Below are positions 61,801 to 64,000 of a stretch of 64,000 nt of DNA, piece by piece. The first letter of the stretch is position 1. Each line of letters opens with the position of its first letter. The notes beneath the pieces were generated by a model that had not been told where the DNA came from, searched no databases, and saw nothing but the letters and a program-made list of their open reading frames with translations. A program made the translations under genes and the position numbers. Source of the DNA: Bog-473 sp963742035 (GTDB taxonomy: Bacteria; Actinomycetota; Acidimicrobiia; Acidimicrobiales; RAAP-2); NCBI GenBank assembly GCA_963742035.1, contig CAVUKH010000001.1, positions 558,001-622,000 of the forward strand, given 5' to 3'.

Positions 61801-63759
61801 CTAGACGATCCGGTGCAATGTCGGGGGTGAGGGCTCCGGCGGCTCCGACGGCTCCGGCTCGTCCGGATCTGCGTCAGCCTGTCTGGAGGAGGCGACGAGG
61901 CGGGTGGCACCGGGATTCGGGTCGGCGGCGGGCTCGGCGTCAGGGCTGGGGCCGGGGCCGGGTTGTCGCGAGGAGGCGACGAGGCGGGTCGCACCGGGCG
62001 GGCCGTCCGGACCGTACGGGCGGCTGGATCCGGGACGGCCGGGGGGACTCGTCGGTCCGGCCGGACCGTCGAGTGGCCCGATCGGCCGCGGCGGGGGAGG
62101 CCGGCGCGCGTCGTGGCGCCGGCCCAGCCAGATGATCACCGCGCCGAAGGTCAGGCCACCGGCGACGACGGACCCGACCACACGGGCGAACAGGCCGGCG
62201 ACGCTGGTCGAGGCCGAGAGGTTCGACACCACCAGGACGACCACGGCCATGGGCACGCAGGCGATGAGGACGCGGACGAGCGGCGCCCACGAGGCGCGCG
62301 CGGCCAGGCGACCGAACCACTGGTGGAAGACGGCGAGGGCCAGCAACGCCGCCACGGTGTAGGCGATGGACAGCGAGAGGGCGAGGCCGCGCACGCCCAG
62401 GGGATGGACCAGCAGAAGCGCCAGCGCGATGTTCAACGCGTTCTCCACCAGGTAGAGGTAGAACGCGACCCTGGTGCGCTGCATCGACTGCAGCACGCGC
62501 ACCAGGTAGAGGTAGGTGCAGAAGCCGGGGAGCCCGAGGGCGAACATGGCCAGCGCCGCCCCGGTGGTGGCCGTTTCGGCCGGTGTGCTGTGCCCGTTCC
62601 CGAGCAACAGGGCCACGGAGGGCTTGGCGAGCAGCAGAATGCCGACGGCCGAGGGAATGATGAGCGCCAGGACGGCGCGCAACCCGCCGGTCATGCGGTG
62701 CAGGAACGCGGTCTGCTGGCCGGTGGACCAGCGCTCGGCCAGGTCGGGCGTCACGACCGACATCACGGTGACGGCGACGATGCCGTAGGGCAGCTGGAAG
62801 AAGGCGTAGGCGTAGGTGTAGGAGGACACCGGGTCGGGCCCGGCCACGCTGCCGGCCAGAATGGTCACGACGAAGAGCGCGATCTGGTTGGCCAGCACGA
62901 AGCCGAACGTCCAGCCGCCCAGCCGGGTGACGGCGCGCAGGGCCTCGTCGCGCGGGTTCCAGCGCCAGCGCAGCAGCCCGAGATCGGCCCGGCGCAGGCT
63001 GGGGATGAGCGCCACGCCCTGCAGGACGACGCCCAGCGAGGTGCCGAGCCCGAGGAGGACGAGCTGGGTGTGGTGCTGCTCCACCCCGGCCAGCGAGGCG
63101 CCGCGACCGGCCCAGAGCCCGAACCACACCAGGATGCCGATGCAGACGATGTTGTTGACGATCGGGGCCCAGGCGACGGCGATGAAGCGGCGCCGGGTGT
63201 TGAGCAGTGCCGCCGCCAGCGCGAAGAGGCCGTAGGCGGCGATCTGGATCACGAACCAGCGCAGGAACCCGGTGGCCACCTCGCGCTCGAGCAGGACGCG
63301 GTGGACCTGGTTGGCGCCGGCATGCGTATCGAGCACGGTGAGGGCGTCAATGAGGAAGGGCGCGGCGACGAGTGCCGCCAGCGTGGTGGCCAGCAGCACC
63401 ACCACCGACACCGTGAGGACGGCGGAAATGGAGTCGAAGGCCTCCCGCTCGCTCTTGTTGGCCAGCCGATCGACGAAGACGGGGATGAAGGTGGCGGAGA
63501 GCACACCGCCGAGGACGACGTCGTAGAGCATGTTGGGCGTGGTGTTGGCCAGGTTGTAGGAGTCGGCCAGCGTGGTCTGCCCGAGGGCCCAGGCCAGAGC
63601 CACGAAGCGGAGCAGCCCGGTGACCCGGGACACGCCGGTCCCGACCGCGACATAGGCGGCCGACGTGCGGAGGGCCAGCGGCCGGGCGCGCCGGGGGGCG
63701 ACCACGGTCAGTTGGCCCGCGGGCGGGAGCGCCGGGACCGTCGCCAGGTGCGCACCCAC
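61801..63759 (-). CDS. murJ: Lipid II flippase MurJ (MviN) with repeat-bearing tail
   Basis: A 652-residue protein with about 14 membrane helices. The N-terminal segment RVTGLLRFVALAWALG, NTTPNMLYDVVLGGVLSATF and YTYAYAFFQLPYGIVAVTV are typical. It flips the peptidoglycan precursor lipid II. The ~110-residue cytoplasmic tail is Pro/Asp-rich and carries an exact 12-residue repeat (PGATRLVASSRQ) twice, in place of the pseudokinase domain of mycobacterial MviN. The GTG at 63759 overlaps the preceding gene by 52 nt; GTG 63705, 2 nt after that gene's stop, is an equally good start. Confidence 0.93.
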   Translation of the reverse strand: MGAHLATVPALPPAGQLTVVAPRRARPLALRTSAAYVAVGTGVSRVTGLLRFVALAWALGQTTLADSYNLANTTPNMLYDVVLGGVLSATFIPVFVDRLANKSEREAFDSISAVLTVSVVVLLATTLAALVAAPFLIDALTVLDTHAGANQVHRVLLEREVATGFLRWFVIQIAAYGLFALAAALLNTRRRFIAVAWAPIVNNIVCIGILVWFGLWAGRGASLAGVEQHHTQLVLLGLGTSLGVVLQGVALIPSLRRADLGLLRWRWNPRDEALRAVTRLGGWTFGFVLANQIALFVVTILAGSVAGPDPVSSYTYAYAFFQLPYGIVAVTVMSVVTPDLAERWSTGQQTAFLHRMTGGLRAVLALIIPSAVGILLLAKPSVALLLGNGHSTPAETATTGAALAMFALGLPGFCTYLYLVRVLQSMQRTRVAFYLYLVENALNIALALLLVHPLGVRGLALSLSIAYTVAALLALAVFHQWFGRLAARASWAPLVRVLIACVPMAVVVLVVSNLSASTSVAGLFARVVGSVVAGGLTFGAVIIWLGRRHDARRPPPPRPIGPLDGPAGPTSPPGRPGSSRPYGPDGPPGATRLVASSRQPGPGPSPDAEPAADPNPGATRLVASSRQADADPDEPEPSEPPEPSPPTLHRIV

Positions 63760-64000
63760 CAGACCAGCAGGACGGCGCCGGCGAGGGCGGTGAGGGCGAC
63801 GCCGACGAAGGAGATCTCGGTCGAGTGCACCGTGAGCACGGTGTGGGCGATGAGGACCTGGCCGTCCGGCGTGTGCAGGGTCACTTCGATCGGCAGGCGG
63901 TCGCCCGAGGTGCGGGCCTGGGCGGTCACCCGGACCGAGGTGGTGGGGTGGACGAGCGTCAGGCGCTGCGTGTTGCCGTCGGGGAAGGTGAACTTGTCGC
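63708..64000 (-). CDS. DUF6049-type secreted/membrane protein (C-terminal part)
   Basis: The last ~97 residues of a protein running off the right edge. It shows a beta-rich segment (DGQVLIAHTVLTVHSTEIS), one C-terminal membrane helix (VGVALTALAGAVLLVWWV) and a basic end RTWRRSRRSRPRAN. This end and the location upstream of murJ match the large exported DUF6049 (Rv3909-like) protein. Function unknown. It overlaps or abuts murJ, suggesting coupling. Confidence 0.6.
   Translation of the reverse strand, partial: DKFTFPDGNTQRLTLVHPTTSVRVTAQARTSGDRLPIEVTLHTPDGQVLIAHTVLTVHSTEISFVGVALTALAGAVLLVWWVRTWRRSRRSRPRAN

Overview
The window is very GC-rich DNA spanning the chromosomal replication origin of a high-GC Gram-positive bacterium. 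The order gyrA-gyrB-dciA-recF-dnaN-dnaA / rpmH-rnpA-yidD-yidC-khpB-rsmG-parA-parB / cwlM-trxA-trxB-...-murJ-DUF6049 matches the actinobacterial origin region (as in Mycobacterium). GTG and TTG starts, several apparently leaderless genes behind TAnnnT boxes, chaplin-like surface repeats and LAxTG-type sorting signals fit Actinobacteria. A deep lineage such as Acidimicrobiia is my best guess, but that is inference.

Layout. 0-9 kb: end of a secreted protein gene, then a possible cyclic-nucleotide module: a membrane protein, a tandem-domain class III nucleotidyl cyclase with ATPase and TPR regions (resembling soluble adenylyl cyclase), a stand-alone cyclic-nucleotide-binding-domain protein and a class III-type metallophosphoesterase. 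An MFS permease follows. 9-27 kb: a Wzx/Wzy-type exopolysaccharide locus, almost all on the minus strand: tandem exosortase-associated-type hydrolase, three GT4 and one GT2 glycosyltransferases, flippase, Wzz/tyrosine-kinase-like protein, polymerase, initiating undecaprenyl-phosphate sugar transferase, a small LAFTG-anchored protein, a DUF4012 protein, and a secreted GH26-type glycosidase whose 5' leader holds a cyclic-di-GMP-I riboswitch. 27-34 kb: a DevS/DevR-like two-component pair, a degenerate GGDEF protein, RNase D, an acyl-CoA ligase and an aldo/keto reductase. 34-42 kb: a surface protein carrying about 590 bp of hexanucleotide repeat with an internal one-base frameshift, a chaplin-like repeat protein with a LASTG sorting signal, dCTP deaminase, an RsiG-like protein, a D-aminoacylase-type amidohydrolase and signal peptidase I.

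42-64 kb is the origin region. Minus-strand gyrA to dnaA and plus-strand rpmH to parB diverge around dnaA. The dnaA-dnaN gap is the most likely oriC, and two parS sites precede parA. After parB comes a minus-strand block: a CwlM-like protein lacking the amidase zinc ligands, thioredoxin and its reductase, a small membrane protein, a DegV protein, MurJ, and the end of a DUF6049-type protein at the window edge.

Together the accessory half looks like an envelope and surface-polymer programme linked to second messengers (c-di-GMP riboswitch, GGDEF and RsiG-like proteins; cyclase, binding protein and phosphoesterase). The second half is housekeeping. No tRNA, rRNA, insertion sequence, CRISPR array or prophage was recognised.
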